Translations under genes and position numbers: made by a program
Shown here: positions 17,298-27,138 of the stretch, one piece after another
How the letters are laid out: every line of letters starts with the position of its first letter
Position numbering within the stretch: the stretch's first letter is position 1
Notes under the pieces: generated by a model
The model's input: the letters and a program-made list of their open reading frames with translations, nothing else
Database searches by the model: none
What the model was told of the DNA's origin: nothing
Origin: Bombiscardovia asteroides_K
GTDB lineage: Bacteria; Actinomycetota; Actinomycetes; Actinomycetales; Bifidobacteriaceae
Assembly (NCBI RefSeq): GCF_048001765.1
Contig: NZ_CP181447.1
Span: forward strand, 1,178,001-1,242,000
DNA: 64,000 bases
Direction: 5' to 3'

Positions 17298-18860
17298 TCA
17301 CTCCCACTCGATGGTTGCCGGTGGCTTGGAGGTGCAGTCCAGGACCACGCGGTTGATGCCCGGGCACTCGTTAGTAATGCGTGTGGAAATAGTGGCCAGC
17401 ACGTCATAGGGCAGACGCGTCCAGTCAGCAGTCATGGCGTCCTCGGAAGAGACCGGACGCAGCACAATCGGCGAGCCATAGGTACGCTCGTCGCCTTGCA
17501 CACCTACTGAATGCACATTGGCCAGCAGCACCACCGGGCACTGCCAGATCTGCCGATCCAGCCCAGCCTTGGACAGCTCTTCCCGAGCGATGGCATCGGC
17601 CTCGCGCAGGGTCTCCAAACGTTCCTGGGTGATTTCACCGATGATGCGGATGCCCAGACCGGGGCCCGGGAAGGGCTGACGCCAGACGATCTGGTCAGGC
17701 AGGCCCAATTCGGTACCGATGGCCCGGACCTCATCCTTGAACAGGGTACGCAGGGGCTCGATCAGCTGGAACTTGACGTCTTTGGGCAGACCGCCCACGT
17801 TGTGGTGTGACTTGATGTTGGCCGCTCCATCTCCACCGCCAGACTCGACCACGTCCGGGTAGAGCGTGCCCTGCACCAGGAACTTTACTTCCTTGCCCGT
17901 CTTGCCGGCCTCCTCGATCACCTGCTGCTGGGCTTTCTCAAAGGTGCGGATGAACTTCTCCCCGATGATCTTGCGCTTGCGCTCAGGCTCGGAAACGCCC
18001 TTGAGGGCGGTCAGGAAGTCCTGCGAGGCATCCACGGCGATCAGCTTGATGCCAGTGGCGGCCACAAAATCATGCTTGACCTGCTCGGCCTCCCCCTTGC
18101 GCAAGAGCCCATGATCCACGAAGACGCAGGTCAGCTGGTCGCCGACGGCCCTGTGAACCAAGGCGGCCGCCACAGCTGAATCGACGCCGCCTGACAGACC
18201 GCAGATGACCTGGTCGTCACCCACCGTGCTACGGATCCTCTCAACCTGCTGCTCGATGATGCCCGAGGCGTTCCAGTCCGACGGCAGTCCGGCGCACTGG
18301 TGCAGGAAGCGGTCAATCAGGTCCTGCCCCAGAGGGGTGTTGGTCACCTCGGGATGCCACTGGACCCCGTACAGTCCACGGGAAGGGTCCTGCATGGCTG
18401 CCACCGGAGCACCCTCGGTATGCGCCAGAACCTCAAAGCCTTCAGGCGCACGATTGACGGCGACGCCATGGCTCATCCACACGTCCTGGCGGGCGGGCGA
18501 ATCCTGCAGTATTCCCTTGGCGCTGTCGATAAAGGCCTCGGTCTTGCCGTACTCCCCCAGTGCCGCCTTGTCCACCTCGCCGCCCAGCTCATGGGCCATG
18601 ACCTGGAAACCGTAGCAGATGCCCAGCACGGGCACCCCCGACTCGAAAATCCGCTTGTCTATGGTGGGCGCCCCGTCCACGTAAACAGATGCCGGGCCGC
18701 CGGAGAGGATGACCGCCTTGGGATCCTTGGCCAGCATCTGGTCCAGGCTCATCGAATGAGGCACCAGCTCGGAGTAGACCCCTGCCTCCCTGACTCGACG
18801 AGCGATCAGCTGGGCGTACTGTGCACCGAAATCGACCACCAGGACGGGACCCTGTGCCAT
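17298..18860 (-). CDS. guaA: GMP synthase (glutamine-hydrolysing)
   Basis: A 520-residue enzyme converting XMP to GMP with ATP and glutamine. The N-terminal class I glutamine amidotransferase has VLGICYGFQ (nucleophile Cys) and VQWHPEVTNT (catalytic His). The ATP-pyrophosphatase domain has the P-loop GLSGGVDSAVAA. The C-terminal dimerisation domain ends with the conserved CTSKPPATIEWE, so the protein is complete. The start at 18860 has AAAGGAG upstream. It diverges from xfp across a 336-base region. Confidence 0.97.
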   Translation of the reverse strand: MAQGPVLVVDFGAQYAQLIARRVREAGVYSELVPHSMSLDQMLAKDPKAVILSGGPASVYVDGAPTIDKRIFESGVPVLGICYGFQVMAHELGGEVDKAALGEYGKTEAFIDSAKGILQDSPARQDVWMSHGVAVNRAPEGFEVLAHTEGAPVAAMQDPSRGLYGVQWHPEVTNTPLGQDLIDRFLHQCAGLPSDWNASGIIEQQVERIRSTVGDDQVICGLSGGVDSAVAAALVHRAVGDQLTCVFVDHGLLRKGEAEQVKHDFVAATGIKLIAVDASQDFLTALKGVSEPERKRKIIGEKFIRTFEKAQQQVIEEAGKTGKEVKFLVQGTLYPDVVESGGGDGAANIKSHHNVGGLPKDVKFQLIEPLRTLFKDEVRAIGTELGLPDQIVWRQPFPGPGLGIRIIGEITQERLETLREADAIAREELSKAGLDRQIWQCPVVLLANVHSVGVQGDERTYGSPIVLRPVSSEDAMTADWTRLPYDVLATISTRITNECPGINRVVLDCTSKPPATIEWE

Positions 18861-19196
18861 AAGACTCCTTTATATATGTATGCTGTATCTGCCAAGGCTG
18901 TCCGAGAGCGACGATTCAACGCCCGCGGACAAGTCCAGTATGGTTGCAGTTTTCGACAATGCTACCGTTATTGAGCCCTGATTGGCACCCCCGACGTCAG
19001 CCCTTACCTGCAAGCAGACAATTCCATCGCATTTTCTCACAAGAGCGAACACACTATGCAAGAAAACGTTCAGAAAAGTCTGCTCGTTCACGTACCATGT
19101 AGGCATTGGGTACGGACCCGACAGATGCCTGAAATGACACTGAGCGAGCCCGTAACCGAGGTAAATAAACAATCGCACTAAAGTGCAGGAGTACAC
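18861..19196. other. Divergent guaA-xfp regulatory region, 336 bases
   Basis: No gene is seen. The region must hold promoters for both guaA (minus) and xfp (plus), and xfp is expected to be very strongly expressed. An AACGTT-centred sequence (AGAAAACGTTCAG, core 19065-19070) loosely resembles a LacI/CcpA-type half-symmetric site, but the flanks are not palindromic enough to call. Confidence 0.4.
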
Positions 19197-21671
19197 ATGA
19201 CGAATCCTGTTATCGGCACCCCTTGGGCGAAGCTGGAGACCCCAATCGCCGAGGAGACCCTCGAGGCCGTCGACAAGTATTGGCGGGCGGCCAACTATCT
19301 TTCCATCGGACAGATTTATCTTCGCAGCAACCCCCTGATGAAGGAGCCCTTCACCCGGGAGGATGTCAAGCATCGTCTGGTCGGCCACTGGGGCACCACC
19401 CCCGGCCTGAACTTCCTGCTGGGCCATATCAACCGTCTGATCGCCGATCATCAGCAGAACACCGTTATCATCATGGGCCCCGGCCATGGCGGCCCCGCCG
19501 GCACCTCGCAGTCCTACCTGGATGGCACCTACAGCGAGTACTACCCCAAGATCACCAACGATGAGGCTGGTCTGCAGAAGTTCTTCCGCCAGTTCTCCTA
19601 CCCGGGAGGCATCCCCTCCCACTTCGCGCCTGAGACCCCCGGATCCATTCATGAGGGCGGCGAGCTGGGCTATGCCCTCTCCCACGCCTACGGCGCCATT
19701 ATGAACAACCCCAGCCTCTTCGTACCCTGCATCGTGGGCGACGGCGAGGCCGAGACCGGCCCTCTGGCCACCGGCTGGCAGTCCAACAAGCTGGTCAACC
19801 CCCGCACCGACGGCATCGTCCTGCCCATCCTGCACCTGAATGGCTACAAGATCGCCAACCCGACCATCCTCTCGCGCATCTCCGACGAGGAGCTGCATGA
19901 GTACTTCCATGGCATGGGTTATGAGCCCTTCGAGTTCGTTGCAGGGTTCGACGACGAGGACCACCTGTCCATCCACCGTCGCTTCGCCGACCTGCTGGAG
20001 ACCGTCTTCGACAAGATCTGCAACATCAAGGCCCGGGCCGAAACCGACGATATGACCCGTCCCTTCTACCCCATGATCATCTTCCGCACCCCCAAGGGCT
20101 GGACCTGCCCCAAGTTCATCGACGGCAAGAAGACCGAGGGATCCTGGCGCGCCCACCAGGTGCCGCTGACCTCCGCCCGCGACACCGAGGCCCACTTCCA
20201 GATCCTCAAGAACTGGCTGGCCTCCTACAAGCCCGAGGAGCTCTTCGACGAGAAGGGCGCCCTGCGTCCCGAGGTCACCAGCTTCATGCCCAAAGGTGAC
20301 CTGCGCATCGGCGAGAACCCCAACGCCAACGGCGGGCGTCTGCTCAAGCCGCTGGAGCTGCCTGACATCCACGACTACGAGATCGATGTCAAGAAGCACG
20401 GCCATGGCTGGGGCGCCACCGAGGCCACCCGCGTCCTGGGCTACTACACCCGCGACGTGCTGGCCAAGAACCCCACCGACTTCCGCATCTTCGGGCCCGA
20501 CGAGACGGCTTCCAACCGTCTGGCCGCCGCCTATGAGGTGACCAACAAGCAGTGGGATGCCGACTACCTGTCGGAGCTGACCGACGAGCACATGGCCCAC
20601 ACCGGCCAGGTCATCGAGCAGCTCTCCGAGCACCAGATGGAAGGCTTCCTGGAGGGCTACCTGCTGACCGGACGCCATGGCATCTGGAGCTCCTACGAGT
20701 CCTTCGTGCACGTCATCGACTCCATGATCAACCAGCACGCCAAGTGGCTGGAGGCCACCGTCCGCGAGATCCCGTGGCGCAAGCCCATCGCCGGCCTGAA
20801 CCTCCTGGTCACCTCGCACGTCTGGCGTCAGGACCACAACGGGTTCTCCCACCAGGATCCCGGCTTCGTCGACATCCTGCTGAACAAGAACTTCAACAAC
20901 GATCACGTGGTCAACATCTACTTCCCCGCCGACGCCAACATGCTGCTGAATGTGGGCGAGCGTTGCTACAAGTCGACCAACTGCATCAACGCCATCTTCG
21001 CCGGCAAGCAGCCCGCCGCCACCTACCAGAGCGTGGACGAGGCCGCCGCCGAGCTGGAGAAGGGGGCCGCCCGCTGGGATTGGGCCTCCAACGCCAAGGA
21101 TGCCGAGGATGCTGATGTCGTCATCGCCACCGCAGGCGACATCCCCACCCAGGAAGCCCTGGCCGCTGACGACATGCTGCAGAAGCTGGGCGTGAAGGTC
21201 CAGTTCGTCAACGTGGTCGACCTGCTGAAGATCCAGGACACCGAGGAGAACGATCAGGCCCTGTCCGACGAGGAGTTCACTGAGCTCTTCAGCAAGGACA
21301 AGCCGGTCCTGTTCGCCTTCCATGCCTACCCCGGCTCCATCTACCGCCTGATCCACGGACGTCCCAACCACGACAACTTCTCCGTGCACGGCTATGAGGA
21401 GCAGGGCTCCACCACCACACCATTCGACATGGTGCGCGTCAACAACATGGATCGCTGGTGCCTGGCCGCCTCCGCCCTGAAGTTGGTGGACGCCGGCAAG
21501 TACGCCGACCAGATCGACAAGTGGACCAAGTTCCGCGACGAGGCCTTCCAGTTCGCCGTGGACAAGGGCTACGACCACCCCGATTACACCGATTGGGTCT
21601 GGCCCGATGCCAACCGCGCCGGTCAGGAGACCATCTCCGCCACCGCCGCAACCGCCGGAGACAACGAGTGA
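19197..21671 (+). CDS. xfp: Xylulose-5-phosphate/fructose-6-phosphate phosphoketolase
   Basis: An 824-residue thiamine-diphosphate enzyme, the key step of the bifid shunt. It cleaves fructose-6-P or xylulose-5-P with phosphate to acetyl phosphate plus erythrose-4-P or glyceraldehyde-3-P. Family hallmarks are GPGHGGPAGTSQSYLDGTYSEYYP near residue 100, the TPP motif GDGEAETGPLATGWQSNK, GPDETASNRL and the SYESF region. The length is full for bifidobacterial Xfp. AGGAG precedes the ATG. A strong terminator follows, so xfp is monocistronic. Codon use is heavily biased toward GC-ending codons, more than its neighbours, as expected for a highly expressed gene. Confidence 0.98.
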   Translation: MTNPVIGTPWAKLETPIAEETLEAVDKYWRAANYLSIGQIYLRSNPLMKEPFTREDVKHRLVGHWGTTPGLNFLLGHINRLIADHQQNTVIIMGPGHGGPAGTSQSYLDGTYSEYYPKITNDEAGLQKFFRQFSYPGGIPSHFAPETPGSIHEGGELGYALSHAYGAIMNNPSLFVPCIVGDGEAETGPLATGWQSNKLVNPRTDGIVLPILHLNGYKIANPTILSRISDEELHEYFHGMGYEPFEFVAGFDDEDHLSIHRRFADLLETVFDKICNIKARAETDDMTRPFYPMIIFRTPKGWTCPKFIDGKKTEGSWRAHQVPLTSARDTEAHFQILKNWLASYKPEELFDEKGALRPEVTSFMPKGDLRIGENPNANGGRLLKPLELPDIHDYEIDVKKHGHGWGATEATRVLGYYTRDVLAKNPTDFRIFGPDETASNRLAAAYEVTNKQWDADYLSELTDEHMAHTGQVIEQLSEHQMEGFLEGYLLTGRHGIWSSYESFVHVIDSMINQHAKWLEATVREIPWRKPIAGLNLLVTSHVWRQDHNGFSHQDPGFVDILLNKNFNNDHVVNIYFPADANMLLNVGERCYKSTNCINAIFAGKQPAATYQSVDEAAAELEKGAARWDWASNAKDAEDADVVIATAGDIPTQEALAADDMLQKLGVKVQFVNVVDLLKIQDTEENDQALSDEEFTELFSKDKPVLFAFHAYPGSIYRLIHGRPNHDNFSVHGYEEQGSTTTPFDMVRVNNMDRWCLAASALKLVDAGKYADQIDKWTKFRDEAFQFAVDKGYDHPDYTDWVWPDANRAGQETISATAATAGDNE

Positions 21672-21690
21672 TACGCTGATCCGCCCCTGG

Positions 21691-21727
21691 AACCGCCCGT
21701 CATGCGCAGCCCGCATGGCGGGCGGTT
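21691..21727 (+). terminator. xfp terminator
   Basis: Arms AACCGCCCG-t-CATGCG and CGCATG-g-CGGGCGGTT pair over 15 bp around a 5-base loop and are followed by TCTGTAT. It lies 19 bases after the xfp stop. Confidence 0.85.
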
Positions 21728-21797
21728 TCTGTATACTGGTCAAGGTTGTGAACAAAGCAGTCATCAAGGCAACCACGTCCGGACAGGAGAAGACACA

Positions 21798-23486
21798 GTG
21801 AGTCTTGCAAGCATCACCATCATCAGCCCAGAAGCCGCCAACGGCCGCAATGTCGTGGCCTACGGCCTGACCAAGGCCCTGAGCGCCAAAGCCAAAACGG
21901 CCGTATTCAGGCCAATCGCCTGCAGGAAGCACCCATTGACCCCGGAACTGGTTGCAGCCAGCTCATTCCCCGACACTGACCCGGAGATCTGCCGTGGCAA
22001 GTGCCCCGGGCACGCCACTGAGGATCCCATGCAGACCCGGGCTGATGTCCTCAATGCCTATGACGGGCTGGTGGAGGCTACCCATCCCGAGCGCGTCCTG
22101 ATCGTGGGCAGCGATGCTTCAAAACTCTTTGACCCCGGCTTGTTCGCTCTGAATGCGCAGATCGCCGCCGATCTGAGGTCCCCAGTCATGCTGGCCGTCT
22201 GCACCATCGGCAGGGAACCCCGCCAGGTCATGAAGACCGTGGCCGCCTGCCGTCGGACCATCGAGGCCCAGGGAGCCGTGCTTGCCGGAGTCTTCATCAC
22301 CGGATGCCAGACCGAGCAGAAAGCGCCTCTCACCCAGGCCTTCCAGGAGTACGACCTGCCGACCTGGACCGTCTCCAAGATGGACTTCGACACGGATCCG
22401 TCCGCCGATCAGGCCCGCCAGGCCACCAGTCAGACATTCCAGCAGGAGGTGGATGTCGACCAGGTGCTGAAGGCGGCCGATGCCGCCAGTCCCAAGGCCA
22501 CTACGCCTTTGGCCTTCCAGAACGATCTGCTGGCCAAGGCCAAAGCCAACAAGAAGACCATAGTCCTGCCCGAGGGTGGCGAGGACCGCATCATCAAGGC
22601 GGCCGACTACCTGCTGGCGCGCGACATCGTCGACCTGATCATCGTGGGCGACAAGGATTCCATTCTGTCGCGAGGCAAGGAGCTTGGCCTCAACAACCTC
22701 GACAAGGCCTCATTCCAGTCCATGGACGACGAGCAGGTGCTGGCCCCTATGGTTGATCGCCTCTGCCAGCTGCGCGCCAAGAAGGGCATGACCCCGGAGC
22801 AGGCGCGCAAGCAACTGGCTGACCCCTCCTACTTTGGCACCATGCTGGTGGTGCTGGGCAAGGCTGACGGCCTGGTGTCCGGATCCATCAACTCCACGGC
22901 CAACACGGTCCGCCCAGCCCTGCAGGTGATCAAGACCAAGCCGGGGGCCTCGCTGGTCTCCGGAGCCTTCCTCATGTGCTTCCCCGACCATGTGGCGGTC
23001 TTCGCCGACTGCGCCATAAACCTCAATCCATCGTCGGAACAGCTGGCAGACATCGCCATCCAGTCGGCCCAGACCGCTCGCTCCTTCGGCGTGGATCCGC
23101 GCGTGGGCATGCTCTCCTACTCCACCCTGGGCTCAGGCAAGGGTCCGGATGTCGACCTGGTCGAAGAGGCCACCCGCCTGGCCAAGGAGAAGGCGCCGGA
23201 CCTGCCCATCGTGGGCCCCATTCAGTTCGACGCGGCCTGGTCCCCCACTGTGGCAGCCACCAAGGCCAAGGGCGATCCGGTCGCCGGAAAGGTCAATGTC
23301 TTCGTCTTCCCAAGCCTGAGCGCTGGCAACATCGGTTACAAGGCCGTACAGCGCACCTCGGGAGCCCTGGCTATCGGACCGGTCCTGCAGGGGCTGAACA
23401 AGCCGGTCAATGACCTCTCGCGCGGTGCCCTGGTAGCCGACATCATCAACACGGTAGCCTTGACCGCCGTCGAGGCCCAGGACTGA
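21798..23486 (+). CDS. pta: Phosphate acetyltransferase
   Basis: A 562-residue enzyme interconverting acetyl phosphate and acetyl-CoA. The C-terminal PTA_PTB domain (about 235-560) is complete, from LPEGGEDRIIKAADYL through SGSINSTANTVRPALQVI to SLSAGNIGYKAVQRT. The N-terminal 190 residues resemble the BioD-like P-loop domain of long Pta proteins, but the loop reads SPEAANGRNVVAYG, without the Walker A lysine. The DRTGG domain usual in 690-residue forms appears absent. The start is GTG at 21798 with AGGAGA upstream. It lies between the xfp terminator and a hairpin before ackA, so it is probably transcribed on its own. Confidence 0.93.
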   Translation: MSLASITIISPEAANGRNVVAYGLTKALSAKAKTAVFRPIACRKHPLTPELVAASSFPDTDPEICRGKCPGHATEDPMQTRADVLNAYDGLVEATHPERVLIVGSDASKLFDPGLFALNAQIAADLRSPVMLAVCTIGREPRQVMKTVAACRRTIEAQGAVLAGVFITGCQTEQKAPLTQAFQEYDLPTWTVSKMDFDTDPSADQARQATSQTFQQEVDVDQVLKAADAASPKATTPLAFQNDLLAKAKANKKTIVLPEGGEDRIIKAADYLLARDIVDLIIVGDKDSILSRGKELGLNNLDKASFQSMDDEQVLAPMVDRLCQLRAKKGMTPEQARKQLADPSYFGTMLVVLGKADGLVSGSINSTANTVRPALQVIKTKPGASLVSGAFLMCFPDHVAVFADCAINLNPSSEQLADIAIQSAQTARSFGVDPRVGMLSYSTLGSGKGPDVDLVEEATRLAKEKAPDLPIVGPIQFDAAWSPTVAATKAKGDPVAGKVNVFVFPSLSAGNIGYKAVQRTSGALAIGPVLQGLNKPVNDLSRGALVADIINTVALTAVEAQD

Positions 23487-23518
23487 TCACCATCCCTGTA
23501 ACGTCTATATAAACCTCT

Positions 23519-23566
23519 GGGGCTGCTGTTGGATCCTATCTTCAAGAAAGGTCCGGCAACAGCCCC
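23519..23566 (+). terminator. Hairpin downstream of pta
   Basis: GGGGCTGCTGTTG (23519-23531) pairs with CAACAGCCCC (23557-23566), leaving a three-base bulge. It is followed by AAAACC rather than T, so it may act as a weak terminator or processing site between pta and ackA. Confidence 0.45.
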
Positions 23567-23675
23567 AAAACCATGTCGGTCTGGCAATATACCGCGCCTT
23601 GTAAGGGCCGACGAGTAATCTGGAAGACTGATTGAGAGCGCAGGCTCTATACAAGCACATCAGGAGGATGCCCCA

Positions 23676-24902
23676 ATGGCGAAAACCGTCCTAGTCATCA
23701 ATTCGGGTTCAAGCTCGATCAAGTACCAGCTGGTCGATCTGGAGACCAGCCAGAGCCTGGCCTCGGGTCTGGTCGAGAAGATCGGTGAGCCCACCGACGG
23801 CCATTACAAGCACGAGGTCAACGGCGAGAAGCATGAGCTTGAGGAGCCCATCCACGACCATGAGACCGGCCTCAAGCGCGTTCTGGGCTTCTTCAAGGAG
23901 TATGGACCTGATCTGGACAAGGCCGGGATCATCGCCGTCGGCCACCGTGTCGTCCAGGGTGGAGCCATCTTCCACAAGCCTGCCCTCCTGACCCAGAAGA
24001 CCCTGAGCCAGGTCAAGGATCTTGCCGTGCTGGCTCCCTTGCACAACGGACCCGAGGCTGAGGGCGCCGAAGTCATGAGCCGGCTGATGCCTCAGACCCC
24101 GCAGGTCTTCGTCTTCGACTCCTCCTTCTTCTTCGAACTGCCCAAGAAGGCCTCCACTTACGCCCTCAACAAGGACATCGCCAAGCAGTACCACATCCGT
24201 CGCTACGGTGCCCACGGCACCAGCCACCAGTATGTAGGCCAGCTGGTTCCCGGCCTGCTGGGCAAGCCCGCAGAAGGCCTGCGGCAGATCGTCCTGCACA
24301 TCGGCAACGGGGCTTCCGCTTCGGCACAGGTCTCCGGACATCCTGTTGAGACCTCCATGGGCCTGACTCCCCTGGAGGGCTTGGTCATGGGCGGCCGCAC
24401 CGGCGACATCGACCCCGCCGTCGTCTTCCACCTGATTCGCAACGCCCACATGAGCGTAGATGAGCTGGACACCCTCTTCAACAAGCGTTCAGGCATGACC
24501 GGCCTGACCGGCCATGGCGACATGCGCGAGGTCCACAAGCTGATCGCCGAGGGTGACGAGGACGCCAAGCTGGCCCTGGATATCTACATCCACCGCATCG
24601 TCGGCTACATCGGCAACTACACGGCCCAGATGGGTGGCCTGGACGCCATCACCTTCACGGCCGGCGTTGGCGAGAATGATGAAATCGTGCGCCGCCGGGT
24701 CATCGAGCAGTTGGAGCCCTTCGGTGTGAAACTGGACCAGGAGAAGAACGACCAGCGCTCCAAGGAGGCCCGGATCATCTCCACCCCCGACAGCACGGTC
24801 GCCGTCTGCGTCATCCCCACCAACGAGGAGCTCTCCATCGCCCGCCAGGCCGAGGTCGTCGCCAGCCAAGGCGACGCCTACGGCAACAAGTTCCAGGCCT
24901 GA
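23676..24902 (+). CDS. ackA: Acetate kinase
   Basis: A 408-residue ASKHA-fold kinase making ATP and acetate from acetyl phosphate, the energy-yielding last step of the bifid shunt. Motifs are VLVINSGSSSIKYQL (phosphate loop), GHRVVQGG, FVFDSSFFFELP, RRYGAHGTSHQYV, LHIGNGASASA, MGLTPLEGLVMGGRTGDIDP and FTAGVGENDE. The length is normal. It follows pta by 189 bases in the same direction, with AGGAGG upstream, and ends at a good terminator. Confidence 0.98.
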   Translation: MAKTVLVINSGSSSIKYQLVDLETSQSLASGLVEKIGEPTDGHYKHEVNGEKHELEEPIHDHETGLKRVLGFFKEYGPDLDKAGIIAVGHRVVQGGAIFHKPALLTQKTLSQVKDLAVLAPLHNGPEAEGAEVMSRLMPQTPQVFVFDSSFFFELPKKASTYALNKDIAKQYHIRRYGAHGTSHQYVGQLVPGLLGKPAEGLRQIVLHIGNGASASAQVSGHPVETSMGLTPLEGLVMGGRTGDIDPAVVFHLIRNAHMSVDELDTLFNKRSGMTGLTGHGDMREVHKLIAEGDEDAKLALDIYIHRIVGYIGNYTAQMGGLDAITFTAGVGENDEIVRRRVIEQLEPFGVKLDQEKNDQRSKEARIISTPDSTVAVCVIPTNEELSIARQAEVVASQGDAYGNKFQA

Positions 24903-24918
24903 TCGCTGAGAACCAAAT

Positions 24919-24956
24919 AGGCCGGTGACCACATACATTGCTGCGGCTGCCGGCCT
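24919..24956. terminator. ackA terminator, possibly bidirectional
   Basis: AGGCCGG (24919-24925) pairs with CCGGCCT (24950-24956) and is followed by TCTTGTAT. It sits between convergent ackA and the phosphatase gene. Confidence 0.65.
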
Positions 24957-24967
24957 TCTTGTATCTG

Positions 24968-25768
24968 TCAGTCGCCTAGGGCCGCCAAGGCCTCCTCGTG
25001 TAGAAGACCGTTGCTGGCAAGGCCATTACCACCCCAGGGACCCGGGTTGCCTGCCAGGTCGGTGAAGCTGCCCCCTGCCTCGGTCACGATGGGAACCAGC
25101 GCACCCATGTCATAGAGGTCCAGTTCCGGCTCGGCAGCCAGGTCGATGGCTCCCTGGGCGAGAAGCATGTACTGCCAGAAGTCGCCAAAACCACGCAGGC
25201 GCCAGATCCGATCGGTCAAATCCAGAAGCCGCCCCCGGCGACCTATGGCCTTCCACCCGGTCAGCGACGACAAGGACATGGAAGCCTCTTCCAACCGGTC
25301 CACTCTCGATACGTGTATGGGCTTGGGAGATTCACCCTGGCGCGCCATGTAGGCTCCCTGACCCTGCGCGGCGTACCAGCGGGTACCCAGCATGGGGGCA
25401 GAGACGGCGCCGACCACCATCTGATGGTCTGCCTCCAAGCCGATCAGGGTCGCCCAGACCGGGACTCCGCGCACATAGTTCTTGGTCCCGTCAATCGGAT
25501 CGATGATCCACCGTCTGCCGTTGGACTCCTGTCTTCCCAGCTCCTCGGCGTAGATGGTATCGTCCGGTCTGGCTTGGGCCAGAACGCGACGAATCACCGC
25601 CTCCGCCTCCCTGTCAGCCTGGGTGACCGGAGTATTGTCCGCCTTGCGCTCCACGTGAAGATCCGGCGACTTGAAGTAGCCCATGGTGACCTGATCCGCC
25701 TGGTCGGCCATGGCAATGGCCAGATCCAGATCCTCCTGCCAGGTCTGCCTTTCAGCCTCGATATTCAT
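24968..25768 (-). CDS. Inositol monophosphatase-family phosphatase (HisN-like)
   Basis: A 266-residue Mg-dependent phosphatase. Metal-binding motifs are YAEELGRQ (Glu) and WIIDPIDGTKNYVRG, and the C-terminal region has DLYDMGALVPIVTEAGG. The pattern VPVWATLIGLE and DPIDGTKNY is closer to actinobacterial histidinol-phosphatase HisN than to inositol monophosphatase, but I cannot separate the two. The start at 25768 (MNIEAERQ) has AGGAGCC upstream. The gene follows aroA by 11 bases on the same strand, so both may serve amino-acid biosynthesis in one operon. Confidence 0.82.
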   Translation of the reverse strand: MNIEAERQTWQEDLDLAIAMADQADQVTMGYFKSPDLHVERKADNTPVTQADREAEAVIRRVLAQARPDDTIYAEELGRQESNGRRWIIDPIDGTKNYVRGVPVWATLIGLEADHQMVVGAVSAPMLGTRWYAAQGQGAYMARQGESPKPIHVSRVDRLEEASMSLSSLTGWKAIGRRGRLLDLTDRIWRLRGFGDFWQYMLLAQGAIDLAAEPELDLYDMGALVPIVTEAGGSFTDLAGNPGPWGGNGLASNGLLHEEALAALGD

Positions 25769-25779
25769 GACACGGCTCC

Positions 25780-27138
25780 TTACGCTCGAATCTCGCCTGC
25801 CAGCATCCGCTTCCACATACCCGGGAAGTCGGGCATGGTCTTGGCTGTAGTGCCGATGTTGCGCACTCGGATGCCAGGTATCTTGAGCCCAATCATGGCT
25901 GCGAAAGTAGCCATTCGATGGTCGGCATAGGTCTCTATAACAGCCCCGTGCATACTCTGAACAGGCACAGGCTCGATGGCTAGACCATCATCCAATTCAC
26001 TGGCTCGGCCGCCTATTCTGGTGATTTCCATGGCTAGCGCCTTCAGCCGGTTGGTTTCATGACCGCGCAGGTGGCCAATGCCGTGCAGGCGGCTGGGTCC
26101 GTCGGCAAAGACCAGAATGGCCGCAATTGAGGGCACGATCTCCCCTGCCGGAGACAGATCGAAGTCACCGAGTCCATGAATAGCCTCTCCACCTGTCACT
26201 GTGCAGGTGACGCTGCCCTGCCCGTCGGGAACCATCTCCACCTTCGCGCCCGTAGTCTCCAGATACTTGGGCAACAAGCCGCCTGGCTGGGTGGTCCGGT
26301 CTGGCCAGTTGGGTACGCTGACTTGTCCGCCTCCTATCAGGGCCGCTCCCAGGAAGGGAGCCGTATTCGACAGGTCGGGCTCCACCTGGACCTGATTGGG
26401 CAGCCGCGTCCCGGCAGATCCTCTGCCTTTCACGCTCCACCTGCAGCGGTCGGGATTGGCCTGGACCTGGACTCCAGCCTGACGCAGGTCCTCAACGGTC
26501 ATGGCGATGTGTGGGAGGCTGGGAAGATGCTGGCCAGAGTGGACGATGGTCATAGTGCCCTCAGCTCTGGCAGCCAGGAGCAGGAGGCCGGAAATGAACT
26601 GCGAGGATGCCGAGGAGTCTATGGTCACCTCTCTGCCCACCAGGCGATCCGGCGGTGTGAGCACAAAGGGCAGGAAGCCTTCCTGGCCCAGGTATTCGAT
26701 TCTGGCTCCCAGCTGGGTTAGGCCGTCCAAGAGAGGCCTCATGGGGCGCCGATAGGCCTGCTGGTCTCCATCGAAGTGCGTGGCGCCATCGGCCAGCATG
26801 GCCAGGCCCGGCACGAAACGCATGACGGTTCCAGCCAGTCCGCAGTCCACCCGGGCGCCGCCGCGAAAACGTCCCCCTTCCGGTGGAACAATTGTTACAT
26901 TCGTAGGGTCGTCCGGATCGACCCGACAGTTCACGCCGAGAGCCTCCAGAGCCTGAATCATCAGGTCTGTATCACGCGATCTGAGCAAACCAGTCAGCCT
27001 GACAGGGCAGCTTCCCAGGGCCGCCAAAATCAGATACCTGTTCGAGAGGGACTTGCTTCCCGGTATGGTCACCGTTGCATCTAAGGGCCCATCGGCCTGC
27101 GGCGCCGCCCATGTCTCTTCCATTGTCATGGTCACCAT
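25780..27138 (-). CDS. aroA: 3-phosphoshikimate 1-carboxyvinyltransferase (EPSP synthase)
   Basis: A 452-residue enzyme joining shikimate-3-P and PEP in the shikimate pathway. Motifs are TIPGSKSLSNRYLILAAL near the N-terminus, CGLAGTVMRFVPGLAMLADG, and the C-terminal RLKALAMEITRIGG and YADHRMATFAAMIGL. This arrangement is of the actinobacterial type. The start is uncertain: three ATG codons lie within the first six codons (MVTMTMEE) and none has a strong binding site. The upstream neighbour is tRNA-Pro on the opposite strand. Confidence 0.93.
   Translation of the reverse strand: MVTMTMEETWAAPQADGPLDATVTIPGSKSLSNRYLILAALGSCPVRLTGLLRSRDTDLMIQALEALGVNCRVDPDDPTNVTIVPPEGGRFRGGARVDCGLAGTVMRFVPGLAMLADGATHFDGDQQAYRRPMRPLLDGLTQLGARIEYLGQEGFLPFVLTPPDRLVGREVTIDSSASSQFISGLLLLAARAEGTMTIVHSGQHLPSLPHIAMTVEDLRQAGVQVQANPDRCRWSVKGRGSAGTRLPNQVQVEPDLSNTAPFLGAALIGGGQVSVPNWPDRTTQPGGLLPKYLETTGAKVEMVPDGQGSVTCTVTGGEAIHGLGDFDLSPAGEIVPSIAAILVFADGPSRLHGIGHLRGHETNRLKALAMEITRIGGRASELDDGLAIEPVPVQSMHGAVIETYADHRMATFAAMIGLKIPGIRVRNIGTTAKTMPDFPGMWKRMLAGEIRA

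Noticed and set aside
19061..19073. CcpA/LacI-like site before xfp
   Set aside because: Only the central AACGTT is symmetric. The flanks do not match, so it is not listed as an operator.
18870..21932. A 1020-residue minus-strand open frame
   Set aside because: It is the antisense of xfp, with Gly/Val/Leu-rich low-complexity sequence and no binding site.
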